Part shown: piece after piece, positions 43,679 to 55,157 of the stretch
Position numbering within the stretch: the stretch's first letter is position 1
Layout of the letters: each line of letters starts with the position of its first letter
Assembly (NCBI GenBank): GCA_021234155.1
Contig: JAJEKV010000034.1
Span: 6,738,028-6,802,027 of the forward strand
Source: Isoetes taiwanensis
Lineage: Eukaryota; Streptophyta; Lycopodiopsida; Isoetales; Isoetaceae
Direction: 5' to 3'
DNA: 64,000 nt
The notes under the pieces: generated by a model
The model's database searches: none
What the model was told of the DNA's origin: nothing
Seen by the model: the letters and a program-made list of their open reading frames with translations, nothing else
Position numbers and translations under genes: made by a program

Positions 43679-46111
43679 ATGATGATGATGATGAATCTAG
43701 TCAATATTCTTTTATTAGCTGTACTCTTTGTTGGTGCGCAAGCAAGAAAACCGTTTTGGGAGGAAGAAGCCGGAATTGTTATGCCCGGCCAAGAATCGAG
43801 CGTTCCTACATCTGATGCCAAGATTGTTGGTACCCGCTGGGCCATTCTTATTGCTGGTTCTAATGGATATTGGAATTACAGACACCAGGTAACACTTAAC
43901 TTCACTCCTAAGGTTAAAAAAATGTCAAATGTGATTTTTTTCGGTTCTTTTGCAGGCAGATGTATGCCATGCTTATCAAGTGCTTAGAAGGGGTGGTTTG
44001 AAGGAAGAAAATATTATTGTGTTTATGTTCGATGATATTGCTAATAATCCAGAAAATCCTTTACCTGGCGTCATAATTAACAGTCCTGATCGTATGGACG
44101 TTTACAAAAATGTTCCCAAGGTGAATTAAGTCTGTAACGTGTTTTCTGTAGTTGTAATCTGGAGTTGCTAAGATGGATTCCTTTCTCACAGGACTATACT
44201 GGGAAGGATGTCACGGTGCAAAATTTCTTAGCTGCTCTTCTGGGTGACAAAACTGCTATTCATGGTGGTAGTGGTAAAGTTGTCAATAGTGGTCCTGAAG
44301 ACCATGTATTTGTCTACTATTCAGACCATGGAGGTCCTGGAGTGCTTGGTGAGTTGAATGATTAGGTTCTTTTATTTGAATTACATACATAGAGTTTATA
44401 TAAGGTGGTTCTTTTTAGGTTCTAATTGATCAAAATTCATCTTGATGAACAGGAATGCCTAATAATCCTAACCTTTTTGCTATCGACCTTATTCAAACTC
44501 TAAAGAAAAAACATGCTGCTGCTGGTTACAAGGAAATGGTAAGTTCAATGAATTTTCCTCATGATTTTTGTTCATCTGACTGCTATAAATTTTGCTGGTA
44601 TTTGACCTGCTATGGGCATTTATTCATAACGTCTGTTGAAGTTTTATTTCTTCTACATAAATATATTATTTGTGGCTGATAGGAGTGGTACTTTGGTGTA
44701 GGTTATGTATATTGAAGCTTGTGAAAGTGGCAGTATTTTTGAAGGATTGTTACCGAATGATCTTAACATATATGTAACAACAGCAGCTAATGCAGAGGAA
44801 AGTAGTTGGGGCACTTACTGCCCTGGCATGTTTCCTGCACCCCCTCCTGAGTTTCAGACATGTCTTGGGGACCTCTACAGTGTCGCTTGGATGGAAGATA
44901 GGTACTTTTCCCTGGTGCATAATGCTAGTAGAATAAAACTGATCACTAGAATGTTAATGAAAGTTGCTAGTAAAATAAAAGCTGACCACTTTATTATACT
45001 TGTTTTCAGTGAGGCTCATAACCTTTTGAAAGAGACACTTAGGGATCAGTATGCGATTGTAAGTTTGATTTTCTTGTATGGTTTTGCCATTATTGGTTTG
45101 CTTGAAGTTTGGTTAGAATGCAGTTTTACACTAAAGATGTGATTATATGTTTTTGAAATAAAGCTAGTGTTTGGTTTATCTGAATGTTAACTTCATTGGG
45201 CATTTGTGTATCAGGTGAAATCAAGAACATCAAACCACAATACCTATTTATCTGGATCTCATGTGATGCAGTATGGCAATACTTCCATGTCTCCAGAAAA
45301 GCTTTGCTTGTACTTTGGTTTTGATCCTGCCAATGTGGATGAAAATATTGAGAATGCTATTTCTAGTCTGCCTATGGGATTGAAACTCTTCCTTGAGGGC
45401 AAGGAAATGTCTGGTATTGAACAGCGGGATGCTGATCTGCTACATTTCTGGACGAAGGTCTGTTTTTCCTGGTGTTGTTTTAAACCCTCTAATAAAGCCA
45501 ATGGTTTGTCCCAGCCTTCTGATAACATTAATTGGTTTGTTCAGTATACTAGGTCAAGCCAGAATTCCTTACAGAAAATAGAATCAAGGAAGGAGTTGCT
45601 TGCTGTAATTGCGCACCGAGTTCATGTTGATAGAAGTGTGAAACTTATTGGAGAGATACTGTTTGGGGCTGATCAGGGCTCTATAGTGCTCGGTTCTGTA
45701 AGATCACAAGGGGAAGTTCTAGTGGACGATTGGGACTGCATGAAGGGAATGGTAAGTGACTTAGGTTAGGCAGATATTATAGGCAGGCAGTTATAAAATG
45801 TATAACTAGTTTCATAAATTCATATTTATTTTAGAATGTAGGTTCTAATGGTTTGAAGGAACTTATGAGTTGAGAACGGACATGTATATCCTGGTGATCT
45901 AAACTACAATTTGCCATAGGTTCGGACATTTGAAGCAAGTTGTGGACCCTTGAAGCAGTATGGGATGAAGCACATGAGAGCTTTTGCCAATATTTGTAAT
46001 GCAGGGATAGATGATACAAGCAAGGTGAGGAGGGCAGCAGAGGAGGCATGCGGTAATGGTGTGTCTCATGGTTTTGTAGCGACTCCTGTGATGGAGCATT
46101 TCAGTGCCTAA
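43679..46111 (+). CDS. VPE: Vacuolar processing enzyme (legumain, peptidase C13), nine exons
   Basis: This asparaginyl endopeptidase cleaves after Asn, matures vacuolar and storage proteins and contributes to programmed cell death. Exons are 43679-43888, 43956-44120, 44192-44348, 44453-44538, 44702-44901, 45010-45058, 45215-45457, 45545-45751 and 45920-46111. All introns are GT-AG and phases agree, giving 502 residues, the usual size. A signal peptide follows five consecutive Met ([17 protein letters not shown]), so the exact start is ambiguous. Then come [19 protein letters not shown], the catalytic His about 171 in [12 protein letters not shown], the catalytic Cys about 213 in [13 protein letters not shown], and SSWGTYCPG, which shapes the S1 pocket. 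The C-terminal prodomain, removed on activation, has [20 protein letters not shown]. No disruption was seen, so the gene should be functional. It is the only clearly intact host gene here. Confidence 0.95.
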
Positions 46112-46947
46112 ACAATGGGAATATATGTATGTATGAGGGTAGGGCTCTTGCGTATTGAATGGAAGTTTGTACAGTACTTGTGAATAGAATCTTGGGTGTC
46201 ATGTAGAATATGGTTATTAGGTGTTTTTGTTTTTGGAATCTCTTAAGAGTTACTTTTTCTTGCAAATGGTTTGGCTCTTTGTGATGTGCTGTTTTATGGT
46301 TGACAAACAAACAGGCGGTCCCAATAGCTGGAGCTTGTGTGCCTGCCTTTTTGGAGCGAGCTTTACTTTGGAACTTGCATTGCTTTTTGAACACCCGGTC
46401 CCATTAAACTTCCTGTTCCAAATAGCTGGGCACTTGCTTATCTTGCCTTTTGGAGGGCTTTTCACGGTGTTTTTAATTTCCTCTTGCCATCTCAAACAAT
46501 CTAAGTTTGTAGTGCCCTTGATATGCATAAAAATTGCCTCGATCGAAATTTTGAATTGCCCTGATAGGAAATATGCATAAAAATCTATTGGAAAATTTAC
46601 GTGTTAGCTCAACTACTAGGAATTAAATAAAATTAACAATTTTTTTTTGCGCACTAGAATTTGCTCAACGTCAATTGGGATACTTGCGTGGCTAATCGCT
46701 TGTTTTATGCTTTGAACCATGGAATTTTAATGGAAAAATAATGGCCCTACCACAAAAACAGAAAATGAGCAAGGATCATTGCTCGAACCCAAGCCACTGG
46801 TTCAACATGTAGATAAAGCAACCATCACGTTCAAATTGATTGCAAAAGACAGACAGTAGAAATATAATTGCATGATTGTAGAAATATAATTGCTTAACTA
46901 TAGAGATTTGACTCTGAAGAATAATGTTGGTGCGGTAGGGTTTACAC
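46112..46947. other. VPE 3' UTR and flank
   Basis: The 3' UTR probably ends within 100-200 bases, but no unique poly(A) signal stands out. At 46281-46420 a segment with GTGCTGTTTTATGGTTGACAAAC is related to 48205-48390. A minus-strand B-box-like GGCTTGGGTTCGAGCAATG near 46780 may mark a SINE. Confidence 0.45.
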
Positions 46948-48051
46948 CAGGCTTGGAAATTGAAGGCTGCAGGCCCTGCAAGACCCTTTTTACCATGCAA
47001 AATAAAGTCTAAAAAAAAATAGACCTTCAAAAACAAGTCCACATTTTATGTAGCCTTGCAAAATGAAAGTCAAAAAAAAATTTGCCATGCAACAAAAAGT
47101 CTACTTTTAGCATAGCCATGCACTTAATACCCCTATTTTAAATTTTATTATTAAAATATATATTTATGCAATTCCCATACATAATATATAAAAATAAAGG
47201 ACAGAAATAAAAAAAATTAGAGAATAAAAGAATTTTATATTTTTGGCATTGGCTTGGCAAAATTGGCATTACGTTATGGAATCAAATCAGGAATCATTAT
47301 TATATTATGGCTTAAATCATGGAATGGTAGGCAATTAATTAATATTGCCAACGAAAATTTTCCCTCTTCTAAAATTCTGAGACTGAATTGAATGAATTCG
47401 ATTCTTGAATTGAAGTACGAAATTGAGATTGAGCCCTTTTCTTTCTCTGATCTGCTGGCCGATTATGATGAGATGATGAGATGATGTAGCCGATTACCTG
47501 CAGCCTTCAATTTCCAAGCCTGGATGAGATGATGCTGGCCGATTATGATGCTGGCCGATTATGATCCTGGCCCTGCAAGATCCTCGTCTTGACTTGAAGA
47601 TGCTAGATGAGCTCATGTTTTTATCATTGACGGGACCAGAAGAAGGGAAGCTTGATGTTGATGGCGCTTTTAATCTTTGGCGTGAGAAGAAGAATCGAAG
47701 AATGCTTGATTTAAATGAGCATTAATGTTGTACTTATTTCTGAAAATTGACTATAAGCATATCACTTTTATATATTTAACTTAACTCTTATGTTTTAAAT
47801 TCTTATGAATTAAATGAATTGCTGGAATTTAACGATGTTAATACAATGTTTATGCATTAAATATTATTGCGAGTACTTTTTAATGTTTAAGTATTTTAAG
47901 GAGGAAAAAAAATTAAGTCCGCGCATTTGTTACTTTTACACTAACAATGCACATGAAAGCCTAATTTATATTATGCCTTGCAATTTGAAAGTCCACTTTT
48001 TAGAGTGACCTTCAAAAAAAAGTCAGGGCAGCCCTTCAATTTCCAACCCTG
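46948..48051. mobile_element. hAT-type nonautonomous transposon with 8-bp duplication
   Basis: The left end is CAGGCTTGGAAATTGAAGG and the right end, read inward, is CAGGGTTGGAAATTGAAGG. Both are flanked by GTTTACAC (46940-46947 and 48052-48059), an exact 8-bp duplication as in hAT elements. The 1104-bp interior is AT-rich with repeated CCTTGCAAAATGAAAGTC / CCATGCAA-type motifs and GGCCGATTATGATG repeats, and codes for no transposase. An extra inverted terminus at 47497-47522 matches the left end exactly over 26 bases, so a second, inner element of about 575 bp may be nested or fused here. Confidence 0.88.
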
Positions 48052-48199
48052 GTTTACACTAGTTACATTACTTTTTTTTTTTTGAGAAAAGATAATGTAA
48101 CCACAAATTGTGTTTGTTTGTAAAGCTTTATCATCATATCTGTTTATAACATATTTAGGTAGTTATAATTTCGTTGGCAATGATAACATATTTGAGGGC

Positions 48200-48386
48200 A
48201 TTGACATGCTGTTTTATGGTTGACAAACGAAGGGCAATGATGTGTTGTTTTATGGTTGATAAACGAATAGCCGTGGGGAGCTTGCGTGTCTACCCTTTTG
48301 AGTGCTTTATGCATTTATTTTGGACAATGATGTTGCATGGCTATTAAAGACTTGGTTCCACTTAAACATGCGGTTCCACTTGTTCT
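48200..48386 (+). repeat. Diverged repeat related to the VPE 3' flank
   Basis: GCTGTTTTATGGTTGACAAACG occurs at 48210 and again, altered, at 48245, and both match 46287-46310. The similarity continues through GGAGCTTG and GGTTCCACTTAAAC. The hAT element lies between the two copies. It is a low-copy dispersed repeat of unknown type. Confidence 0.55.
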
Positions 48387-48967
48387 GCCTCCGGAATGGA
48401 AAAGGGCTCAACAATTCCGCTCAAGTAGTTAGCTACAGGTGATCAGCAGGTAATTCGCCCTAGTTGCCATGTTGGGGCGACCTGGAATTGGATTGCGATT
48501 CCAGACCCGTTCTCGGCTCTCGTCGGTCGTGGGGCCCCTGGAATCTGCTCTCCAGTTTCCATCTCAAGCAACACAATGAAGGCTTAAAATCTAAAAAGGC
48601 AACGACTGTGATTTTCTTTTTACCTTTATTCTAGGAGTTGGGGAATGGAAAACTCCTCTAAACCCTGAGAAATGGAGCTCTAGGCGCTGAGAATTTATTT
48701 TGATTGCCTTCCAGACTTCTTCAATTTTCAATATTTAAATTGTATTTCTTCTTCTTTTCAAGTTTGAATATGATGTATGGGGGGATGGAAACAGGGGAGA
48801 TGATTCCAGGGGGTCCCGCGACCGGCAGCCGGGAGCGGGTCCTGGAATCAGCGACCCTGTTTCGTCCCCCCGCAACATGGCAACTGGGGAGGATGCAAAA
48901 TTTGATCCGTTTACCTATTCTTGACCTGTTGAGCGGAATCAAGCCCGCCGCTTTCCATTCCGGAGGC
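48387..48967. mobile_element. Foldback element with long inverted arms
   Basis: GCCTCCGGAATGGAAA at 48387 is matched in inverse by TTTCCATTCCGGAGGC ending at 48967. Further in, GCTCAACAATTCCGCTCAA matches the inverse of TTGAGCGGAATCAAGC, and 48457-48563 (TTGCCATGTTGGGGCGA to CCAGTTTCCATCTC) matches the inverse of 48783-48893. The arms are about 180 bases and GC-rich, around a T-rich loop. No target duplication is evident and nothing is encoded. Confidence 0.75.
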
Positions 48968-50285
48968 TGAATGGGCTCCCCAGTTGCCATGTTGTCCATC
49001 AAGGACATTGGCTCCAAAACTAAGTGTCACGATCTCAACTAACTTAGTGTACATTCCGTGGGCATTTTATGTTTCACCTTGAATGAATATAATTTGTGAA
49101 CGTTATTTTTTTTAGTACACATTTTAGAAAAAAGTTGTGACGATGAATGTAACTTTTCTAATTTTGGATATTTTGGGAATGTTTTTTCCACTGCGTATAT
49201 TTATTGCTACCATAAATTTACTTGGTTGCCTGAATTTATTGTGCCAGCTGATAGATAGATATATATAGATGAATAGTATTTTTATATCATGCCACATTGG
49301 TAGCATCCATGAGGACATATGACGGACTCTAGAGGCTTGAACACAAGATCTCTTAATTGCTGGCCGCTGGAGTTTTTCCTGATGCATTGAATTTTTTCAT
49401 TGCCAAAAGTCCTGCCATTTAGTCCTTAATTCCATAGTTTATTTTTTTTGTCGCCTTTCGCAAGCGCCTTCGACTTCTTTTTCGTCCGCTTCATAAAAGG
49501 TTTTGAGCGCCATGTCCGAGAAGGAGGCACTTAAAATCAAGTTAGAATCGATGATATTTTACTTTAGCTTACTTTCAACAGTTTTTTGGTTTCTGGATAG
49601 ACTAGGAGGTCGACAGGATTGCCACGCGATCTTACAGAGTTGTTTTTAAGTGTTTTAGATACTTTCCATGTCAAGACAATCATAGTCGCGATCATCTCTA
49701 GATAGAATGATTCCTATAGTAGTAGCATCTTTGCTACTCAAATACTTGGTTTTTTATGTTGGAAAATTTGAAGAACGACTAGAATTTGCCAAGAAATATG
49801 CTAGAAGATGAACTTATGTATTGAATGGAATTTTACTGACAAAGATACATATAATTTCAGTGTAGCGAAATTATTGCTAACATGGTGTTATAAAGAGCCT
49901 CCCATTGAAAAGCTGCAATAGCTTTGATATCAGCATAAAGCTTATGGCTCTCCACCACAAGATCCTACTGGAACAACCACAACATTTACCTAGAATGTTT
50001 ATTTGCCATTACTTGCTAAGGATTTTGTTGAGATGGCCATGACTAGTCTGAAAGTGAATGATGAGAAGCAATTTATCTTTATCTATGAAGATACCTAGTT
50101 GAACCTTACAGATATGTTTAGGTGGGATGGCAAAAAATTGGTTGATGATCATGGCATATCGACAAATCAAGCCCAGCTTTGTTGATATAAGGGATTCGGG
50201 TGCATTTAACTCATTTCTTCTTTTCCTTGTCTTTTTTTTTCCCCTCTTTCTTGCTCTCTTTTTTTTCTCTCTTTTCGTTAGCAGG
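48968..50285. other. No recognisable gene
   Basis: AT-rich DNA with short frames. A second TTGCCATGTTG copy just outside the foldback arm (48982) is the only repeat seen. Near 49870-50200 the + strand has a weak retroelement-like look, but no motif could be verified. Confidence 0.35.
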
Positions 50286-50331
50286 CTTGCCTAACCACCT
50301 TCGATGCTCGTCTCCCTAAACTAGCTTAATC

Positions 50332-50913
50332 ATGGCAATGGGGCCACAGCGCCTCAAGGCCTGCTGGAGGGAAAAGAGAGCTCAATGGTTGGCTAGATGG
50401 AATGTGCAGGAGCACAGGTGCATACATGTGCAAACAGAGGCAGATCGCCATAGCTTGAGGCAATATCTTGACGCTTGCTTCCTCAGCAAGCTTTGGGATG
50501 CCAATGCCCTTGAACATGTCAAGACAACACACTACCAGCGCCACATAAATCCCACATTGGAACGAGGCCCGCAATGCTACCTGCATACCCACTTGCCCAT
50601 GAAAAGGCGCAGACTCATTGCCGCCATTCGCACAGGGGCACATCATCTTCGAATTGAGACGGGTAGATGGATTGGTGAGCCACGCCAGGACAGGCTCTGT
50701 CAATGCTGCCAAATGGGAGTCATTGAGGATGAATCTCATACCCTTCAAAGTTGCCCAGCATATGATCAAATTCGGACGCGCTATGCTGAGTTGGTCAGGC
50801 CTGGCCAGCCGTTACATGTGACATTGAGCACAGCATCCGTACGGGTGCTAGGATCATACCTTCAGGAGGTTATGGACATGCGAGATCAGCTATGTCCTCG
50901 GGCACACACTTGA
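50332..50913 (+). pseudogene. C-terminal end of a non-LTR retrotransposon ORF2
   Basis: The 193-codon frame has the RNA-binding, zinc-finger tail found after the reverse transcriptase in many LINEs of the Jockey/L2/Tx1 type: HHLRIETGRWIGEPRQDRLC, then QCCQMGVIEDESHTLQSCPA, with the pattern Cys-x-x-Cys...His...Cys. The basic start (CWREKRAQWLARW) is the region between RT and finger. The RT itself is missing, as expected for a 5'-truncated copy. The frame is undamaged, so insertion was fairly recent. It is a different lineage from the L1-type LINEs elsewhere in the window. Confidence 0.8.
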
Positions 50914-51112
50914 CATGTATATATACATTGATGTATACTTGTACAGTTTGACAACATTCTTATTACTGCCACGGTTTTTCCCTCGAAAACCCTTCGGGGC
51001 GGGGGTTTTTTAACCCGGACAGTAATAAGTTTGCTGCGCTCCTTATGGGTCCCATAGGCCGATTGCCCTCAGTGGACGATAAAAAATCATTCTCATTCTC
51101 ATTCTTACAACA
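50914..51112 (+). mobile_element. 3' UTR and microsatellite tail of the LINE
   Basis: After the stop the UTR carries a possible stem (AACCCTTCGGGGCGGGGGTT) and ACAGTAATAA repeats. It ends in GATAAAAAATCATTCTCATTCTCATTCTT. A short tandem tail instead of poly(A) is typical of L2/CR1/RTE-like LINEs and agrees with the finger type. Confidence 0.65.
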
Positions 51113-51960
51113 AGTCCTATATTTTTAGCCTATCCACATGTATGCCACATCATCCCAAAACTTTCTTTGGCCATTGGATCTTTATTTTTTGATGCAACGG
51201 TTAGAGAAATTAGAAAAACACATTTGAAAATTCTCCTCACTCCAGCGACCACTCTGGACATATGCTTCTGCGAATATAGTGTCTCTAACGATGTATAATT
51301 CATGTAAGCTTTTTACAAGTACTTATCTGTTGCAAGAAAATACTCACGACATTTGCATATGATTTTCCTCTTCATATGTAATGGGCATCAATTTCAGAGA
51401 TAACTCTATGTGATTATGATAGGGAAAAACAAATGTAAATGCACCTGCACACAAACAACACACCAATCAATAATAGTAAACATAGAAACACAAGGGGTCA
51501 AAATAATCCGCCCTTGTATGGCTTTGATGATACGCCACATGGACACACAAAAATAGTATTTGAAAATGTGTATGCACTTAATATAACCTGGGAAGAAGGA
51601 CGTGGTTTTGAAATATCAGAGGCAAGTGAATTTTTGAAGATAATGTTAATATTGGTGGACAATGCTAATTTATAATCGGCAATAGGGGAGGCTTGAGTTG
51701 GATCTCCATGGTGCAAAAGTTGCAAGAGGATCTCTAGCAATGGCAAAGGTAGTATTTGTCTCAATAATTATTAAATAAGTAAATTAACTAGAATAAGTAT
51801 AATTTTAATTACTCTCTTGTTAATTGCAACTAGGTGTTCCCCTTGAATGCGGCTATCCAAGTGCACAGAGCTAGAAGAGTAAGTTATGAATTTGAACTTG
51901 CTCATATATGGGCGGCACCTAAATGGGTTAGATGAAGTCCATGTGGAAACCGCAAGACTT
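51113..51960. other. No recognised gene
   Basis: A + strand frame at 51439-51675 (LYGFDDTPHGHTKIVFENVY) is open but unrecognised. The rest is AT-rich. A segment ATGAAGTCCATGTGG...CAAGACTTGAG begins near 51932 and recurs at 52168. Confidence 0.35.
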
Positions 51961-51964
51961 GAGC

Positions 51965-52158
51965 TAAAAAGGTCACAATTATAATGGTTTTTGACGTAAA
52001 GGACGTGGGGTAAGTAAATAAGGCGTAGCATGCAAATGAAGCAATAAAGCAGTATCATGCAAATGAAGCAACTAATATATTGTGCGTATTGTGTACATGG
52101 ATTTGTGTCATCTAATATGGCAATGTTAATGTCATCCTTTCATCCAATGTGTCAATTT
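51965..52158 (+). repeat. ~190-bp direct repeat, copy 1
   Basis: Beginning AAAAAGGTCACAATTATAA and ending TGTCAATTTTGT, this block matches 55158-55335 in the same orientation with moderate divergence (shared CAAATGAAGCAACTAATATA and ATGGATTTGTGTCAT). It lacks TG...CA ends, so it is not a standard LTR. Confidence 0.75.
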
Positions 52159-52712
52159 TGTTTTAAATGAAGTCCATGTGGAGACCATTGCAAGACTTGA
52201 GTTAACAAGGTGCAAAGCACTGTGGATTGCCCCCAAAATGCTATTATGAATAAAGCTTTATAAATGTATCTTCATTATTTAAATTATTTAATTATTTTGA
52301 AAGTAGTATAGGAACATGGATGAATCATTTTGTTGCATATGTCTTTGTTTTTGCAAGGCGAAGAGGTAAGTGGCCAATATCACGAAGATGTTGTTTTTCT
52401 GTTCTGATCCCGTGTTGACAATTCATGTGTATTTTTTTTTATTTTGTTAAGGGTGATGCGTAACTTTTTTTTTTTATGTTTAGATGTAGATTTTGAACAT
52501 TATTTATTAGCATGTGTTTGTGTTGAATGGTTAAGTCCTTTGAGGTGTAGGGTTCGAGTTAGTGTTGAATAACATGAGTAACATATAGGATTTGAATTTT
52601 TAAAATCACGTAAAAGTAAATCATTTATATAAAAGTGTCTAGTTTTGCTTTAAAAGCAAAGATTTCTACAATTATTAAAAGTATTTAAAGCTCATAGACG
52701 AGTGTTGATTGT
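52159..52712. other. Spacer
   Basis: The left part repeats ATGAAGTCCATGTGGAGACC from 51932. The remainder is AT-rich with T runs near 52431-52480 and no coding signal. Confidence 0.35.
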
Positions 52713-53114
52713 CTAGTTGTTTTCGTTACTTTCGATGATTACGTTTGCACAATTGATTTTGAATATCCCCTGTTGGATTTTGTTGAGATACTCGTTCACG
52801 AATTTTAGTGGCGACGTCATCATTTCATTATACAATTCTCCATCGTCCATTCCATATGCTTTGTCAAGGAGTTCATTTAGGAAGAGTGCTTTGTATGCTT
52901 TGCACTGTATCATTTGTAGATGGAACCGGCAAGTGTTGGTAATCGGCTTTGGATTTGCAGTTTCACATCGCGCAGTGATGTTCTTCTTCATACGTTCAAT
53001 TTGTGCAATGTGTACAAACGTATCGTATGCTATCGAAATTGTTAGTTTGTGCTTCAAATTTGCCTTTGATCTGCAGAGGCCATATGTCGGTATTACATCC
53101 GAAATTACTTGCAT
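52713..53114 (-). CDS. Hypothetical ORF, 133 codons
   Basis: The minus-strand frame begins MQVISDVIPTYGLCRSKANL and contains HIAQIERMKKNITARCETAN, CRFHLQMIQCKAYKALFLNE, LLDKAYGMDDGELYNEMMTS and LNKIQQGIFKINCANVIIES. The composition is protein-like, with mixed charged and aromatic residues, and the frame is long for such AT-rich DNA. I recognise no family. The overlapping frame upstream (53196-52996, VYPSHVENSKDVTVSKQLYQ) could belong to the same gene through a frameshift. The ORF lies between the two 190-bp direct repeats, so it may belong to a mobile unit. It could still be chance. Confidence 0.35.
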   Translation of the reverse strand: MQVISDVIPTYGLCRSKANLKHKLTISIAYDTFVHIAQIERMKKNITARCETANPKPITNTCRFHLQMIQCKAYKALFLNELLDKAYGMDDGELYNEMMTSPLKFVNEYLNKIQQGIFKINCANVIIESNENN

Positions 53115-53199
53115 ATATTTGTGATTGGTACAATTGTTTGCTTACCGTTACGTCCTTGCTGTTTTCGACATGACTTGGATACACAATGTCTTTCATGCG

Positions 53200-54128
53200 T
53201 CGAATTGTTAATGTGTTCGTTAGAAGGGCATATGTGAGATTTAAAGCAGGTTGCTTTTCGTTTGAATTTGTTGCTTCATTTAAAAGAATGGGATTGGAAT
53301 GTAGAACTTAAAATTAGTCCAATGTGTTAGTACATCTTGGTGCCAGCAAATCAAGCAAGATCGTTGTGTATATGCATTGTGAGCATTAATTGTACTTCTA
53401 TAACATAATTCTAGCGTGACAATTCTTGGAACAGGTATGTACAATATAGCTGAAGCAGAAACTCCATTAGAGATTCCATCTCAACGTTATACAATGTATA
53501 GTAGAATAAGGTGCTAATTGTAGACTCTAGACATTTGGATAATGACAAAAATCGAAATACGACAACTCAAATGTTGATGTAGCGTGCTCAAACCACCCCT
53601 AACCACCCCTGAAAGGTCGATGCAGGGTTCACTCCACAACATTATTTATTTAAGCTCCCTTAGGTATGGTTTCAAGGTTTTAATATTAAAATTCCACTTC
53701 CATAGCTAACTAATTTATTGAGACAAGTAATGCAGAGTCTCATAATTACGTGCTTACAGCTTTAAAATCTATAGGGTCTTACGACCGCAAATGTCCGTAA
53801 CCCTTGTCCACTGATCCCCAGACTAGGCCTCATCTCCGGGAACAAGCCTGTATAATCATCCTAGATACCGTTGATTTATTAGCTTCAAATTACGTAAATG
53901 TCTTAGTTAATACAACTAGTCATAGAAATTCTTACAACTTGTTATTACTCTGCCCAGACGTCATGCTCGAATTTCCTCTGCTGGCTAATTCTTTCTTAAG
54001 CCCAGGTGCCACCCAATTCCTTCTATGATTACCTATAATTTTCTTTTAACATGCCAACAATGAATTCAAAGCAACAAATTGACAAATCCAAACATAAACA
54101 ACAAATAAAGACCACAACCCAAAAAAAG
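53200..54128. other. No recognisable gene
   Basis: AT-rich with short frames only. A small AACCACCCCT duplication occurs at about 53593-53612. Confidence 0.35.
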
Positions 54129-54401
54129 TTACAGAAAAGAAAACAGCAACACAGCAAGCAACGAAGATAGACATGTTTCGGCCTCTTGGGGCTCTGATTT
54201 TGGCATGGATTCACCATCTACCACTGACCCACCACCAAATCGACATGATCCAAGCCCTTTCCGCTGATTTTGAGGCATTTTGGGGCAGTTGGATCGCTTG
54301 AGGAGCTCTTCAAACACTGCCGAATAGCCATGCCAGTCCTTAATTCCTTCAAAATAGGCCGTTAAACTCAATTTCGTCCCTCTCCTAAGTAGTTTCAGCA
54401 T
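54129..54401 (-). CDS. Hypothetical small ORF, 90 codons, with an upstream TATA-like box
   Basis: The minus-strand ORF begins MLKLLRRGTKLSLTAYFEGI and continues DWHGYSAVFEELLKRSNCPK, ending in a hydrophobic LLAVLLFSFL tail. About 420 bases upstream on the same strand is TATAAAAAG (54830-54822). Close behind it an open stretch reads EELQKEFELQRSRRRLSGGR, then a CTTTTCAG acceptor-like site. Together these could be a small spliced gene, but no homologous family comes to mind and several exons would be unproven. Chance or a decayed gene are equally possible. Confidence 0.25.
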   Translation of the reverse strand: MLKLLRRGTKLSLTAYFEGIKDWHGYSAVFEELLKRSNCPKMPQNQRKGLGSCRFGGGSVVDGESMPKSEPQEAETCLSSLLAVLLFSFL

Positions 54402-55157
54402 GTTCTAACCATGCCCAATCCACGCCATGAGACATGTGCTCAGTTTTTTTTTTTCTTCCTGATCAATCCCATCTTGGTTTTTGTCGGATCCAATTCACAT
54501 CCTCAGAACAAATCCAATCCTTCTTCCTGATGATCTTTCAAAAGCCCATCTTACAAATCCAATTACCCAGATACAAAGCCTCTCAATCACAACTCTTAAC
54601 AAAAGCATGTACAATCATGGCAGCCTATGCAAACCTCAATTGAATCCTAAAAATTAGAATTCAAACCCCACCTGAAAAGGAAGAACGATTTGATGCCGTT
54701 TATTCCAGCTCCTGCCTCCAGATAGCCTCCTCCGGCTCCTCTGCAACTCAAATTCCTTCTGGAGCTCCTCTCTTGCAACAATTCCTCACGTACCACCAAA
54801 AGCCCTCTTCTATAATTTTTTCTTTTTATAGTTTGGCTTATGTGGATTTACTTATGTGGATATATGAACCCAAAGATAAATTCTAAAAAAAGGAATCTCT
54901 AGCCCAAAGGTTAAAAAAACCAATAGTTTTTCACAAAAAAAATGAGTTTCCGATCGCCGGAAAAATAATTTGGCGTCCAAAACACGGAAAACCTTAGCGT
55001 ATATTCATACGCAAAAAAACCAAAAAGTTTTTCACCGCCGGAAATACAATAAGTAATGACGGCCGTCAGATTATCAGATATACCCCTGATATGCCAGAAT
55101 ATGCCAAAACCAACCCTCCCCCTAACGAATTGCCCCCTTAACAGGGGCAATCCAAAA
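54402..55157. other. Region upstream of the minus-strand ORF
   Basis: It contains the possible promoter and leader of the ORF at 54129-54401. Beyond 54840 nothing recognisable is seen. Confidence 0.3.
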
